Shown here piece after piece: positions 12,728-20,826 of a DNA stretch of 25,349 nucleotides. Location of the stretch: IMG/VR virus record IMGVR_UViG_3300023184_000480, positions 1 through 25,349 of that record. One strand, written 5' to 3'. A model generated the notes under the pieces. That model made no database searches, was not told the DNA's origin, and was given only the letters and a program-made list of their open reading frames with translations. The translations under genes were made by a program, and so were the position numbers. Positions within the stretch are counted from its first letter, which is position 1; each line of letters starts with the position of its first letter. The stretch comes from a virus.

Positions 12728-13459
12728 TTATTTTACTTTAGCGTCTTCAGCAGCAGCTCTTCTCTGCGCTTCAAGTTGTATTTGGAAAGGTGAAGGTGAT
12801 TGATCTAGCGCTTGTGCTGGCAGGTTATTTCTCAATGATGGGAAATTTAATCCTTTTGGAATCTCTGGTGAATTATATGGCAATGCGTCTGAGTGCCACA
12901 GGTTATATGCAAAGGTCACTGACAGTTTACTAACCTGGTCATTCATTTCCCAAGCAAGGGTTAAATCACCTAATGTCGAAGGCCATGCATGATCTAGTGT
13001 ATATACAGTAAATTTATTTCCACGAGAATCATAAACATAAATCTGCACTTGTCCTTCATAATCTTTTGGATATGCAAATTCATAATAGTTTAACTTTGTT
13101 CCGTCAGATGACTTGCGGATGTCACGTGAGAAATTAACAATGTTACCCATCCATTTTTGAAAGTATTCAAGAATTTTTCCTTGATTATCTACAAAGAAAT
13201 CAAGACGAATTTGACTAGGGATATAATCAGTCGGACGAGATTCTGGATTCCCATAACCTAAAGGACGAACTTGAACAGAATCAAGATGCATGCCAGGAAG
13301 TGTTGTTGCATCACAAAGAAATTCAATGTCTTTATTATATTCAGCAGATGCGGCACCCATGAATCCTGGTGGCGTAATACGCACAAGGAAGTGTGAGGGC
13401 TTATGAAACCCTTTATACTTATCTATTGCGCTTAAGATTTCCTGTGTATCAAATGCCAT
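12728..13459 (-). CDS. Tail-tube-fold protein (gp54-like or gp19 paralogue)
   Basis: A 243-aa protein with the features of the T4 gp19/gp54 tube family: an N-terminal 'HFLVRITPPG', then FLCDATTLPGMHLDSVQVRP (matching gp19 'F.CKATALP'), QIRLDFFVDNQGKILEYFQKW, and DHAWPSTLGDLTLAWEMNDQ followed by KLSVTFAYNLW (matching gp19 'WP.N.GEL.L.W...N.I....V.L.....'). It lies between the head completion group and gp26, not beside a sheath gene, and is longer than gp19 (163 aa). This favours a tube-baseplate junction protein of the gp54 kind over the main tube subunit. The C-terminus (QIQLEAQRRAAAEDAKVK) is a charged helix. ATG at 13459 lies three bases after the previous stop. Confidence 0.75.
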   Translation of the reverse strand: MAFDTQEILSAIDKYKGFHKPSHFLVRITPPGFMGAASAEYNKDIEFLCDATTLPGMHLDSVQVRPLGYGNPESRPTDYIPSQIRLDFFVDNQGKILEYFQKWMGNIVNFSRDIRKSSDGTKLNYYEFAYPKDYEGQVQIYVYDSRGNKFTVYTLDHAWPSTLGDLTLAWEMNDQVSKLSVTFAYNLWHSDALPYNSPEIPKGLNFPSLRNNLPAQALDQSPSPFQIQLEAQRRAAAEDAKVK

Positions 13460-13461
13460 TG

Positions 13462-14049
13462 TTATCTTCCTGCTATGATGTTCATTGAATCTTTGAACAC
13501 CTTATTCTTGTTGACTGTAAATCTTTCTAATGGTAAGAATAATGCAATGTCCCATTCAGCAGAAGGAACAAGAAGAAAACGTGTCTTTAGTTGTGACTTA
13601 AGATATTTCTTGACGCATGGTTCAAAGTAACGATACTTTGCAGATGAGTTTAATAGATCATAAGAAATTCTTAAGCGTGTTTTCTCGTCAAACTTTTTGT
13701 TAGTTGTTATTGAATACAAAGCATCCATTAGACGTGCTCTATATTGCAATGGTAGATAGTGCAAGTTGATTCCCATGAAGTGATCAGCAGTTACTTGAAA
13801 AGGAAAGATTAATGGGAAGCGATCATAGTATGGCAATGTGTCTTTGTGCTTTGCATCATACCCAAACATATACATAAACCCAGGCAAGATTGCAGATCTC
13901 TGCTGATCTGGATGCTTGTTAATCAAGGATACTGTATTGATTGATCTGACAGCAGCTGCTTTTTCTCGATACCAATCACGAGAATCAACGAAACCAGGTC
14001 TCATCATTCCTGTGCGACCTTGACTTACTAGATCTGTAAATAACGGCAT
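13462..14049 (-). CDS. Conserved T4-like structural or assembly protein (195 aa)
   Basis: Starts directly at the gp4 stop (no gap). It begins MPLFTDLVSQGRTGMMRPGF, then has YMFGYDAKHKDTLPYYDRFP and IFPFQVTADHFMGINLHYLP, and later KYLKSQLKTRFLLVPSAEWD and ALFLPLERF. The run 'Y...YDAK....LP.YD.FPL.FP........G.N.HYLP...R..LM..L' is highly patterned and recurs in T4-like phages, where it is usually unnamed. In T4 the neighbours of gene 4 are genes 2 (DNA end protector), 3 and 53. Position would allow a role as DNA end or tail completion factor, but I cannot match residues to either. No hydrophobic span is seen. Confidence 0.7.
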   Translation of the reverse strand: MPLFTDLVSQGRTGMMRPGFVDSRDWYREKAAAVRSINTVSLINKHPDQQRSAILPGFMYMFGYDAKHKDTLPYYDRFPLIFPFQVTADHFMGINLHYLPLQYRARLMDALYSITTNKKFDEKTRLRISYDLLNSSAKYRYFEPCVKKYLKSQLKTRFLLVPSAEWDIALFLPLERFTVNKNKVFKDSMNIIAGR

Positions 14050-14484
14050 TTATACGCCTATCTCTTTTTCTGTCATAATTTTAAACTGCCATTTGCGATC
14101 TGCACAAAACTCTTGTGCTGCTTTCCATTTGGCAATGTTGATTCCGTAGGTCATAACTTCTTTCAGGTATCTTCTTGGATGCTTTGGATTATTCACAGGT
14201 TCCTTTGTTTGCACTAAAGGTTTAACCTCAATCATTATAGTATTTATATTGCCATCCGCACCTCTTGTCTTGATAACAAAATCTGGGAAGTATCGATGGA
14301 TCTTTCTATCCTTTGGTGAGCGATAAGGAATGACGACTTCCTCAGACGACCATTCAATGATCTCATCTCGAGAATCAAAGTAGCGCATTAACCTAAGTTC
14401 CCACAAACTTCTATAAATAATCTTTGTAGGATCACCATTATATTTTTGTGGATTTTTTGGCCTAAAAGGACCTCTGTATGCCAT
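14050..14484 (-). CDS. 4: Head completion protein gp4
   Basis: A 144-aa homologue of T4 gp4 (also called gp50/65), needed to finish the filled head before tail joining. Matches run throughout: MAYRGPFRPKNPQKYNGDPT corresponds to T4 'MAYSGKW.PKN..KY.GDP', followed by YRSLWELRLMRYFD, EEVVIPYRSP, and NIAKWKAAQEFCADRKWQFK near the end. It has a TnsA-like PD-(D/E)XK nuclease fold, with D68 (YFPDF) and E86-x-K88 (IEVKP) as likely active-site residues. It may trim packaged DNA ends. ATG at 14484 has GGTGA upstream and a late-promoter motif at 14515-14522. It is the first gene of the minus-strand tail group. Confidence 0.93.
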   Translation of the reverse strand: MAYRGPFRPKNPQKYNGDPTKIIYRSLWELRLMRYFDSRDEIIEWSSEEVVIPYRSPKDRKIHRYFPDFVIKTRGADGNINTIMIEVKPLVQTKEPVNNPKHPRRYLKEVMTYGINIAKWKAAQEFCADRKWQFKIMTEKEIGV

Positions 14485-14495
14485 GTGAGATTCAC

Positions 14496-14503
14496 CATAA
14501 ATA
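14496..14503 (+). promoter_or_regulatory. Candidate late promoter toward gp48 (CATAAATA)
   Basis: CATAAATA lies 38 bases ahead of the gp48 ATG, and transcription would begin near 14509. It forms a back-to-back pair with the minus-strand motif at 14515-14522. Confidence 0.6.
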
Positions 14504-14514
14504 GATATATAAAA

Positions 14515-14522
14515 TATTTATC
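14515..14522 (-). promoter_or_regulatory. Candidate late promoter toward gp4 (GATAAATA)
   Basis: On the minus strand GATAAATA precedes the gp4 ATG at 14484. By T4 spacing transcription would begin near 14509, the same point predicted for the plus-strand promoter. Confidence 0.6.
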
Positions 14523-14533
14523 AGGAAACAACA

Positions 14534-15436
14534 ATGGCTCTAGGCGCAGTACCATCACAAATTAATTATTTAGAAGATGATACAGGAGTTAATACTCGTA
14601 TTAACATCTATAAGTATCAGCGTCCTAGACCTAATGCACCTCTTTTGAAAGTTCCTATTACATATTTGACTTTACCTTTACCTATAGCAATGCCTAATGA
14701 TCATTACAGTATGCAGATTGGCGCAACAGATCTTGGCGAAATTGGAAATCTTACAGGTGGTCGTTCTGGTGAAAGTATGGGTCAATTAACTGATACATTA
14801 ACAGAGCGTTTAGGTGCTAGTAGTACCGCTGGAGGAATTGCTGCTGCTTTAGGTTTAGGTGCTGTTGCTGCTGCTCCTGCAATTGCAGATATGGCTGTTG
14901 TTATGGGACTATTAAAAAGTAACAAAGGAACAACAGCTGCAGGTTTATTAGGTACTAGTGCCGCACAACAAGCACAAAATAACTCTCTAGCAAATTTAGG
15001 TCTTGCAAGAAATCCTCATACTGCATTATTATTCAATGGTGTTGATCTAAGAAATTTTACATTTAACTGGAGATTTTCTCCTCGCTCACAAGCACAATCA
15101 CAAAAGTTAAATACAATCATTAATACAATCAAGCGTGCAATGCATCCAAATCTTACATTAGGTGGGTTTGCTCTTGATTATCCAAACCTATTTACTATCG
15201 AATTTAATAATGATAAAGAAGGCATCATTACATTGGGTATGAGTTTCTGTCAAAGTTTAGAAGTAAATCCTACACCTTCAGGACATGTTTACTACAGAAA
15301 CGGATATCCGTCAATCATTGAGATGTCAATGACAGTCAAAGAATTTCAAATCAAAACTGCAGAAGATTTCCCAGCAGATTTTGGTGCTGGTCCTATGGGT
15401 TCAGAATCACAGAGAATGGATGCGAGACAAAACTAA
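14534..15436 (+). CDS. 48: Baseplate tail tube cap gp48
   Basis: A 300-aa protein similar in plan to T4 gp48, which caps the hub and starts tail tube assembly. The Pro-rich N-terminus (YQRPRPNAPLLKVPITYLTL) leads to an Ala/Gly-rich hydrophobic middle at about 95-145. The conserved second half has LLFNGVDLRNFTFNWRFSPR, which compares with T4 'FTWDLTPRS', then QKLNTIINTIKRAMHP, and EVNPTPSGHVYYRNGYPSII followed by EMSMTVKEFQIKT, which compare with T4 'TPNG....(A)PNLPSTFTLEITMREI'. gp54 is a less likely alternative because it shares the tube fold. The start follows AGGAAACAACA. Its stop overlaps the next start (TAATG). Confidence 0.78.
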   Translation: MALGAVPSQINYLEDDTGVNTRINIYKYQRPRPNAPLLKVPITYLTLPLPIAMPNDHYSMQIGATDLGEIGNLTGGRSGESMGQLTDTLTERLGASSTAGGIAAALGLGAVAAAPAIADMAVVMGLLKSNKGTTAAGLLGTSAAQQAQNNSLANLGLARNPHTALLFNGVDLRNFTFNWRFSPRSQAQSQKLNTIINTIKRAMHPNLTLGGFALDYPNLFTIEFNNDKEGIITLGMSFCQSLEVNPTPSGHVYYRNGYPSIIEMSMTVKEFQIKTAEDFPADFGAGPMGSESQRMDARQN

Positions 15437-15990
15437 TGGCATTCTTTTATAATTTTAAAACTATAAACTACGCAACCAAAGATGCAAGAAACATCATTGC
15501 AAAAGCATCGTTGCTACCTTCTATCTTAAGCAAGATGGACGTATTCTATCCTTATATCATTAAGGATTATGAGCGACCAGATATGATTGCATTTAATGAA
15601 TATGGCGATGAGCAATTAGATTGGATCATATACTTTGCAAACAATATCACAGATCCTTTCTATGATTGGCCTTTGTTCCCAGAAGATTTTAATCGTCATA
15701 TGGTAAAGAAATATGGCAAATCATTATATGAACTGCAAAGTCAAATCAGTCACTATAAGTATACAGGAATAACAAACGAAGCACAAGAAGATATTGATAG
15801 GAAATCGTGGTTTATGTCTACAACCACCCATTCACTAATTGATGATACTTCTGGATGGACACCTGTCTATGTTTATGATTATGAGACTGAATTAAATGAT
15901 GCAAAGCGTTCTATTAAAGTATTAAACAAAGCATATGTGCCGCAGTTAAAAAGAGAATTAAAGAAAATTTTCAATAATGAACAATTCTAA
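15436..15990 (+). CDS. 53: Baseplate wedge protein gp53
   Basis: A 184-aa homologue of T4 gp53 (196 aa), which joins neighbouring baseplate wedges. The early part has YATKDARNIIAKASLLPSI, and the key match is FNEYGDEQLDWIIYFANNITDPFYDWPL, equivalent to T4 'YGNPQLYWVLLMCND..DPYYGW'. A C-terminal lysine-rich helix (LKRELKKIF) follows, as in T4. No signal or membrane segment is present. It starts in the gp48 stop (TAATG), and the following gp27 start lies 14 bases inside its 3' end, indicating coupled translation of the baseplate proteins. Confidence 0.88.
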   Translation: MAFFYNFKTINYATKDARNIIAKASLLPSILSKMDVFYPYIIKDYERPDMIAFNEYGDEQLDWIIYFANNITDPFYDWPLFPEDFNRHMVKKYGKSLYELQSQISHYKYTGITNEAQEDIDRKSWFMSTTTHSLIDDTSGWTPVYVYDYETELNDAKRSIKVLNKAYVPQLKRELKKIFNNEQF

Positions 15991-17407
15991 TAATCCATTT
16001 AATGCAAAATTAGAACAGGTTGCTATAACCAAGTTCAATGGCACAGACAAGATGTCTATCATGCCACAGGTTGCAGAATTTACTTTACACCAATCTATCT
16101 TTTCACCTATTATGAAAGCTGATATGGCTATCATTGATGGTATTGGGTTGATGGATAATTATCCTTGGTCGGGTGAAGAAATTGTAGAAGTTGAATTAGT
16201 TCAAGATGGTGAAGAAACTGCAGGTACCGGTCAAAAACAATTTAATAGAACACTTACATTTATCATTAGTAGTATAAAAGAAATTTCTATTGATAAAGAT
16301 GGACGCACAATGTCCTATATCGTAGAACTTGCATCTTATGATGCTTTCATCAATGCAAAGACTCGTGTATCTCATGCATACTATGAAGATATTGAAAAGA
16401 TGATTGAGAATGTATATAAAGATTATATTGTCAAAAATAGAACTACACCAAAACCAAAAGAACTAAAGATTTTCAAAGACACAGACAAGGTTCGTAAGTT
16501 AGTTGTGCCTAATATCAAACCGTTTGATGCAATCGCTTGGTTTTGTAAATATGCAGTATCAAGCAATCCTGAAAAATATTACACTCATATGTTTTATGAG
16601 ACAATAGATAACTATACATTCAAAGCATTACAAAAGATTACCTTTAGAGATTTAGAAGACACTACTGCATTGCTTGCAGCAGCAAAAGAAAAGTATATCT
16701 ATGTTGGTGATGTTTCATTAATTAAAAATAATCCTAAAGCACTTCAACAATTAGAATCTAGAGGGTTTTCTGATTCTCGTATCATCAATGATATGAAGAT
16801 AAACAAAAGATATTCAGCGCTTGAAAAGATCATTGGCGGTTACTTTGAGAATGAACTAGTCGAAGTCAACATGCTTAAGAATGACTATAAGATCACAAGA
16901 AAAGAATTAAAATATAAAGATTATGAATTCAACACAATCAATCCAGGCAAAGGTTATAATACTGCAGAGTATATTGAAAATGTAAAAGATGAGTATAAAG
17001 AACCTGAAACGTCCGCTCGTATTAGATATATAATTAATAACTATGATGATGAGAATCAACCAAGCTTTAGAGACAAGTTTGGTCGTTCTGCTATGTCATT
17101 CATTGCATTTCAACAAGTAGATCTTTCTATTGCAATCAATACTAACTTGCTCATGCGTGTTGGTGATATGATCTTTGTTGAGTTGCCAGAATTTCATGGG
17201 TTTAACCTAAATGATGCAGATAAATATCTTTCCGGATTTTATATCGTATCTGAAATTAAAACTATTATGAAACAGGGCGGTCTTAGTGCATCATATGTTA
17301 GAATCAACCGTGATTCCTTCACAAGAGATCTCGCATTAAAACATGATTATACTTTCTCATCAAATGATCCTCAGGTATCTACGACTAACCCAATGGGACC
17401 TAGATAA
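15977..17407 (+). CDS. 27: Baseplate hub protein gp27
   Basis: A 476-aa hub protein of the gp27/gpD class. In T4, a gp27 trimer forms the cup that holds the gp5 spike and continues the tail tube. The N-terminal region has a tube-like domain (VAEFTLHQSIFSPIMKADMA, then IDGIGLMDNYPWSGEE), followed by ELASYDAFINAKTRVSHAYY and VVPNIKPFDAIAWFCKYAVS, the pattern seen in hub proteins ('P...P......A'). The C-terminal FIAFQQVDLSIAINTNLLMR and VGDMIFVELPEF complete a second tube domain. It is longer than T4 gp27 (391 aa). Position directly before gp5 supports the call strongly. Confidence 0.88.
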   Translation: MNNSNNPFNAKLEQVAITKFNGTDKMSIMPQVAEFTLHQSIFSPIMKADMAIIDGIGLMDNYPWSGEEIVEVELVQDGEETAGTGQKQFNRTLTFIISSIKEISIDKDGRTMSYIVELASYDAFINAKTRVSHAYYEDIEKMIENVYKDYIVKNRTTPKPKELKIFKDTDKVRKLVVPNIKPFDAIAWFCKYAVSSNPEKYYTHMFYETIDNYTFKALQKITFRDLEDTTALLAAAKEKYIYVGDVSLIKNNPKALQQLESRGFSDSRIINDMKINKRYSALEKIIGGYFENELVEVNMLKNDYKITRKELKYKDYEFNTINPGKGYNTAEYIENVKDEYKEPETSARIRYIINNYDDENQPSFRDKFGRSAMSFIAFQQVDLSIAINTNLLMRVGDMIFVELPEFHGFNLNDADKYLSGFYIVSEIKTIMKQGGLSASYVRINRDSFTRDLALKHDYTFSSNDPQVSTTNPMGPR

Positions 17408-18354
17408 TGATAGTAGATGATCTATACGGATCTCAAAAGTATCGCTGGTTTACAGGCATCGTAAAAGAAATTGCGGACAATGACCGAGTAAAGGTTCGTA
17501 TCTTTGGTATCCATAAGATGGATGATACAACAGATGTTTCTGATGGTGATTTGCCATTAGCACTTGTTGTATACCCAACAAATAGTTCAGGTGGGGGTCA
17601 TGCACTTGCTCCTGGCAAATGGGTTGTTGGGTATTTTGCAGACGGAGATGATTGTCAGCAACCAGTTGTTACTGGCGTTTTAAAGGGTGGCTCTGGCGCA
17701 GGAGATAACTCATCATCTGCACCGTCTAGCACAACAACTCCTGGTGCAGATGGTTCTGCAACAGAAACAGCAACACCCACAACAAATTCTAATGATAGTC
17801 CTGCTGCAACAGCATCGCCGACCGATCTTAAAGGCGGATCTAATGTTCAAAAAGCATATAACTTCTTGTATGAAAGAATTCAACAGTCAGGTAAATCAGG
17901 CGGCAGTATTCATATTCAAACAAGCGCCTTGTGTGCAGCACTTTTAGCAGAATCTGGATGCAATCCTAGAGCAGCAGTAATGGATTCTAACAAATGGCCA
18001 TCAAAAGGTATCTGTCAATGGAACAGAGAACGTCTATGGAAATTAGAAAGATTATATGGCGAAGCAAGTTCTCAAGAAGATAAAAACACAAAGCCAATGA
18101 ACTGCACATTAGAACAACAGTTAGCGTATCTTTATGATGAATTGAAAGGTCCTGAAAACCGTGCTTTTAATAAACTATTAGCAGCAGCAAATCCATCAGA
18201 CGCTACAGATGCAATGATTGCTTTTGAGCGTCCTGGCGGCGTATGGAAAAAGCAAGGTAATGTATGGGCAGCAGATCGCTCACATCCTGAATATAATAAG
18301 CGCCTTAAAGGCACAATGGATTGTATGTCTAAACTAAAATATGAGGCTAGATAA
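17407..18354 (+). CDS. 5: Baseplate spike lysozyme gp5 (OB domain plus tail lysozyme)
   Basis: A 315-aa protein with two domains. Residues 1-95 form the gp5 OB fold (YRWFTGIVKEIADNDRVKVR, then LAPGKWVVGYFADGDDCQQP and VVTGVLKGG) that docks on gp27. A Ser/Thr/Ala/Pro linker spans about 96-140. Residues 141-315 are a tail-lysozyme domain: ALCAALLAESGCNPRA with E182 as likely catalytic acid, KGICQWNRERL at about 200-210, and AMIAFERPGG. This resembles the Phage_lysozyme2 family and not the T4 gp5 lysozyme (T4L type). It cuts peptidoglycan during infection. The C-terminal beta-helix that T4 gp5 carries is absent here and is encoded by the separate gene at 18738. Its start overlaps the gp27 stop. 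Confidence 0.87.
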   Translation: MIVDDLYGSQKYRWFTGIVKEIADNDRVKVRIFGIHKMDDTTDVSDGDLPLALVVYPTNSSGGGHALAPGKWVVGYFADGDDCQQPVVTGVLKGGSGAGDNSSSAPSSTTTPGADGSATETATPTTNSNDSPAATASPTDLKGGSNVQKAYNFLYERIQQSGKSGGSIHIQTSALCAALLAESGCNPRAAVMDSNKWPSKGICQWNRERLWKLERLYGEASSQEDKNTKPMNCTLEQQLAYLYDELKGPENRAFNKLLAAANPSDATDAMIAFERPGGVWKKQGNVWAADRSHPEYNKRLKGTMDCMSKLKYEAR

Positions 18355-18731
18355 TGGATAAAGTAGGTCCAGGTAAAGTCGCACAAGCAAAAAATCTTTA
18401 TTTTAAAACTTCTGGCGATCCTCGAGGAACGAAAGTTAATATTCAAGGACTGGGCGGAAACTATGTAATTGATATTGATGGAGCAATATATGAAGTTTCT
18501 GCATCATCAGGTGAATCTGCAGCAATCACTATTGTTGGCGGCATAGATACATTTGTAAATGAAAAAGAATATAGACCTTACAGTTTTTACATCACTCAGA
18601 GACAGAAAATTTCAATATATGAAATTTTAAGAGAACTATCACAAGTAACAGTAAAGGCACAGTTATCTGCAGGTGATAATGAAATACTTGACTTTTTAGT
18701 AACCAATACTTACTCAAACTATTGTGGATAA
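18354..18731 (+). CDS. Baseplate-cluster protein of unknown function (125 aa)
   Basis: Starts in the TAATG overlap with the gp5 stop. It begins MDKVGPGKVAQAKNLYFKTS, has a beta-rich centre (KVNIQGLGGNYVIDIDGAIY; AITIVGGIDTFV), then ISIYEILRELSQVTVKAQLS and an end rich in Asn and Tyr. It has one cysteine (the second-last residue). It lies between the two separately encoded parts of the spike, so it may form or fold part of the central spike or act as an adaptor. I do not recognise a family. Confidence 0.6.
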   Translation: MDKVGPGKVAQAKNLYFKTSGDPRGTKVNIQGLGGNYVIDIDGAIYEVSASSGESAAITIVGGIDTFVNEKEYRPYSFYITQRQKISIYEILRELSQVTVKAQLSAGDNEILDFLVTNTYSNYCG

Positions 18732-18737
18732 AAATAA

Positions 18738-20825
18738 ATGTCACTAGGCGATTTTAATTTAAATAATAAAGAATCAAAAGCAATAACGAATCCTGAAGCT
18801 AACGGATTAGGTCCGGGTGGGACTGAGATTCAACATGCTACTCCTCGTATTCCTACATTTGCTGTGTCTGTCAAAGAAGGTGCGGTTCATCAATCAGATG
18901 TTCAAAAGACATTCTCAGGACCTTTTGCCGGAACAGGAACAGGTTCAGGATTAGCATCTGGTGCAGAAGATTCACACGGGTTTTCTACACCAACAGGAAA
19001 CAAGATTCATATTAACGGATCTGCAGGTTCAGAATCAATCGAAATAGTGCATCATACAGGTTCGGCAATTATGATCGATGCCGATGGTGCTATCTTCTTG
19101 ATGCCAGCAGGACTTAAAGGATTCGGATTAAATGCCGCTCAAGGTGATGGCGTCATTGCTGCAGGACAGCGTGTTGTTATTAAAGGAAGCTCAGGCATTA
19201 CTGTTGAAACAGAGGGTAATCTTGAATTCAATGTTGGCGGACATTTATATATGGACGTTGGCGGCGACTATGTTCTCAATGTTGATGGTGCAACAACATT
19301 TTCGTCTGACGGCACATTAAACTTTGAAGCAACTAAAGATGTTGTTGAGACAATTGGTGGCATCAAAAGAACAACGATTGCTGGTGATTTGAGAACACAG
19401 GTTGTAGGTCAGACACGCTTTGACACAGGTAAGACATTTGAAGTTCGTGCTAATGATGATATGAAATTAAACTCACAGCGTGCAATTGACATTCAAGCAA
19501 AAGAAGCATCTGCATTTGAAGTTGACACAGGTAGTTTAAATTTATTAGCAAAAGATGATTTACACCTTTCTTCACAGAAATCAATCTATACAGTTTCTAA
19601 AGAAGATACAACACTTGAGTCAAATCAAAACATTGCCTTTAGAACAAAAGGTAATGCTATCATTAGTTCTCCTGGCGATTTACATTTTGACGTATCAGGT
19701 CAGATTGACCTAAGAGCAGCACAGATGTTTTTGTCAGGCACAACTGATTTGCAAATATACTCTGCAAACGTTTCTCTTAATGCTACGGAAAACTTTGATA
19801 TTAAAGGTAAATATACAACAGTCAATGCGACTCAAGTAAATCGTCAAGTTGCTCCATCAATTCACTTAGATGGATCAACCAATATTCATGCATCAACACC
19901 AAATTGGCGTGTATTGGCAGGTCAAACAACTACAGTAAATGCTGATAGTCCAAATAGTGCTGCATCACCTGCAGGACCAACAACGGTTGAGATCACCGAT
20001 CCTCGTGCAACACCAACTATTATGTCACCAAAGGCTGCTGAATTCCCAGATGCAAATACAATCTTAAACACTATGACAACAGAAGTAGAAGCACCTGATT
20101 TCCCGCTTAATGCAAAGAAAATGAACGCTGAAGAAATGTCTCGTTATGAGAACGAAGGCGGCACACCAAACCCACGTGCAAAAGCAAGAGCACAACCAAA
20201 CCAGGGCGCAGGTTCACCAACAAAGATGGGTGAGTCAGCAGGAGCAATTCCTGATTCTTCAAACAAGGATTATGAAGGATCAAACAATAATCAAAAAGGT
20301 GAAAAGAATCCGTCACCTCTTCCTGCATCAGTTCAAAATGCTAATGACAAACTATCTCGTGTTGTAACTGTTGGTATGTTGCCTGGATTAATGAGATGTG
20401 GTGCAACAAACAACGGATTGTCAAGAGCAGAAATTTTAAAGAATGCTGCTCATCTTTCATATAATGTACTTGATCCTATTTTAAGACAATGGGGTGGCAA
20501 GATGAAGATCACGGATTATCTTCGTATTGGTTCTGGCGGTTCAAGACATTATTCAGGCAAAGCAGTTGATATTGCATCAGCATCTCGTAATTTTGCAGAG
20601 ACAGCAGAATGTGCTAAATGGGTTCAAGAAAATGTTGCTTTCGATAGATTATTCTTAGAAGCAAATCATGCAGGAACTGTTCATATGCATATTGAAGCAG
20701 CACCCGAAGGACAATCTGGTGCAAGAACAATTTGGACATGTCAAGATCCAAAATGTAACACAAGAAAAGATGGATTAGATCTAGCATACGCAGTTCAAGG
20801 TCTTAAGAAAATGGGGCTAGCATAA
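18738..20825 (+). CDS. Central spike beta-helix (gp5 C-terminal like) fused to an M15-type peptidase
   Basis: A 695-aa protein. An OB-like or tip region spans about 80-150 (KIHINGSAGSESIEIVHHTG). It is followed by octad repeats typical of the gp5C triple beta-helix: VGGHLYMD, VGGDYVLN and VDGATTFS with V166, V174 and V182 exactly eight residues apart, and looser repeats to about 370. A Pro/Ala/Asn-rich linker covers about 385-540. The C-terminal 150 residues look like an M15-family D,D-peptidase: SRHYSGKAVD gives H604 and D611, FLE gives E641, and VHMHIE gives H649/H651 as zinc ligands or catalytic residues. This would add a peptide-cleaving activity to the spike, next to the gp5 lysozyme. 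The start has only a weak ribosome site, seven bases after the previous stop. Confidence 0.82.
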   Translation: MSLGDFNLNNKESKAITNPEANGLGPGGTEIQHATPRIPTFAVSVKEGAVHQSDVQKTFSGPFAGTGTGSGLASGAEDSHGFSTPTGNKIHINGSAGSESIEIVHHTGSAIMIDADGAIFLMPAGLKGFGLNAAQGDGVIAAGQRVVIKGSSGITVETEGNLEFNVGGHLYMDVGGDYVLNVDGATTFSSDGTLNFEATKDVVETIGGIKRTTIAGDLRTQVVGQTRFDTGKTFEVRANDDMKLNSQRAIDIQAKEASAFEVDTGSLNLLAKDDLHLSSQKSIYTVSKEDTTLESNQNIAFRTKGNAIISSPGDLHFDVSGQIDLRAAQMFLSGTTDLQIYSANVSLNATENFDIKGKYTTVNATQVNRQVAPSIHLDGSTNIHASTPNWRVLAGQTTTVNADSPNSAASPAGPTTVEITDPRATPTIMSPKAAEFPDANTILNTMTTEVEAPDFPLNAKKMNAEEMSRYENEGGTPNPRAKARAQPNQGAGSPTKMGESAGAIPDSSNKDYEGSNNNQKGEKNPSPLPASVQNANDKLSRVVTVGMLPGLMRCGATNNGLSRAEILKNAAHLSYNVLDPILRQWGGKMKITDYLRIGSGGSRHYSGKAVDIASASRNFAETAECAKWVQENVAFDRLFLEANHAGTVHMHIEAAPEGQSGARTIWTCQDPKCNTRKDGLDLAYAVQGLKKMGLA

Positions 20826-20826
20826 C

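Noticed and set aside
14411-14420. TATAAATA on the plus strand inside gp4
   Set aside because: It points against the gene, and the motif pair at 14496-14522 is better placed for gp48.
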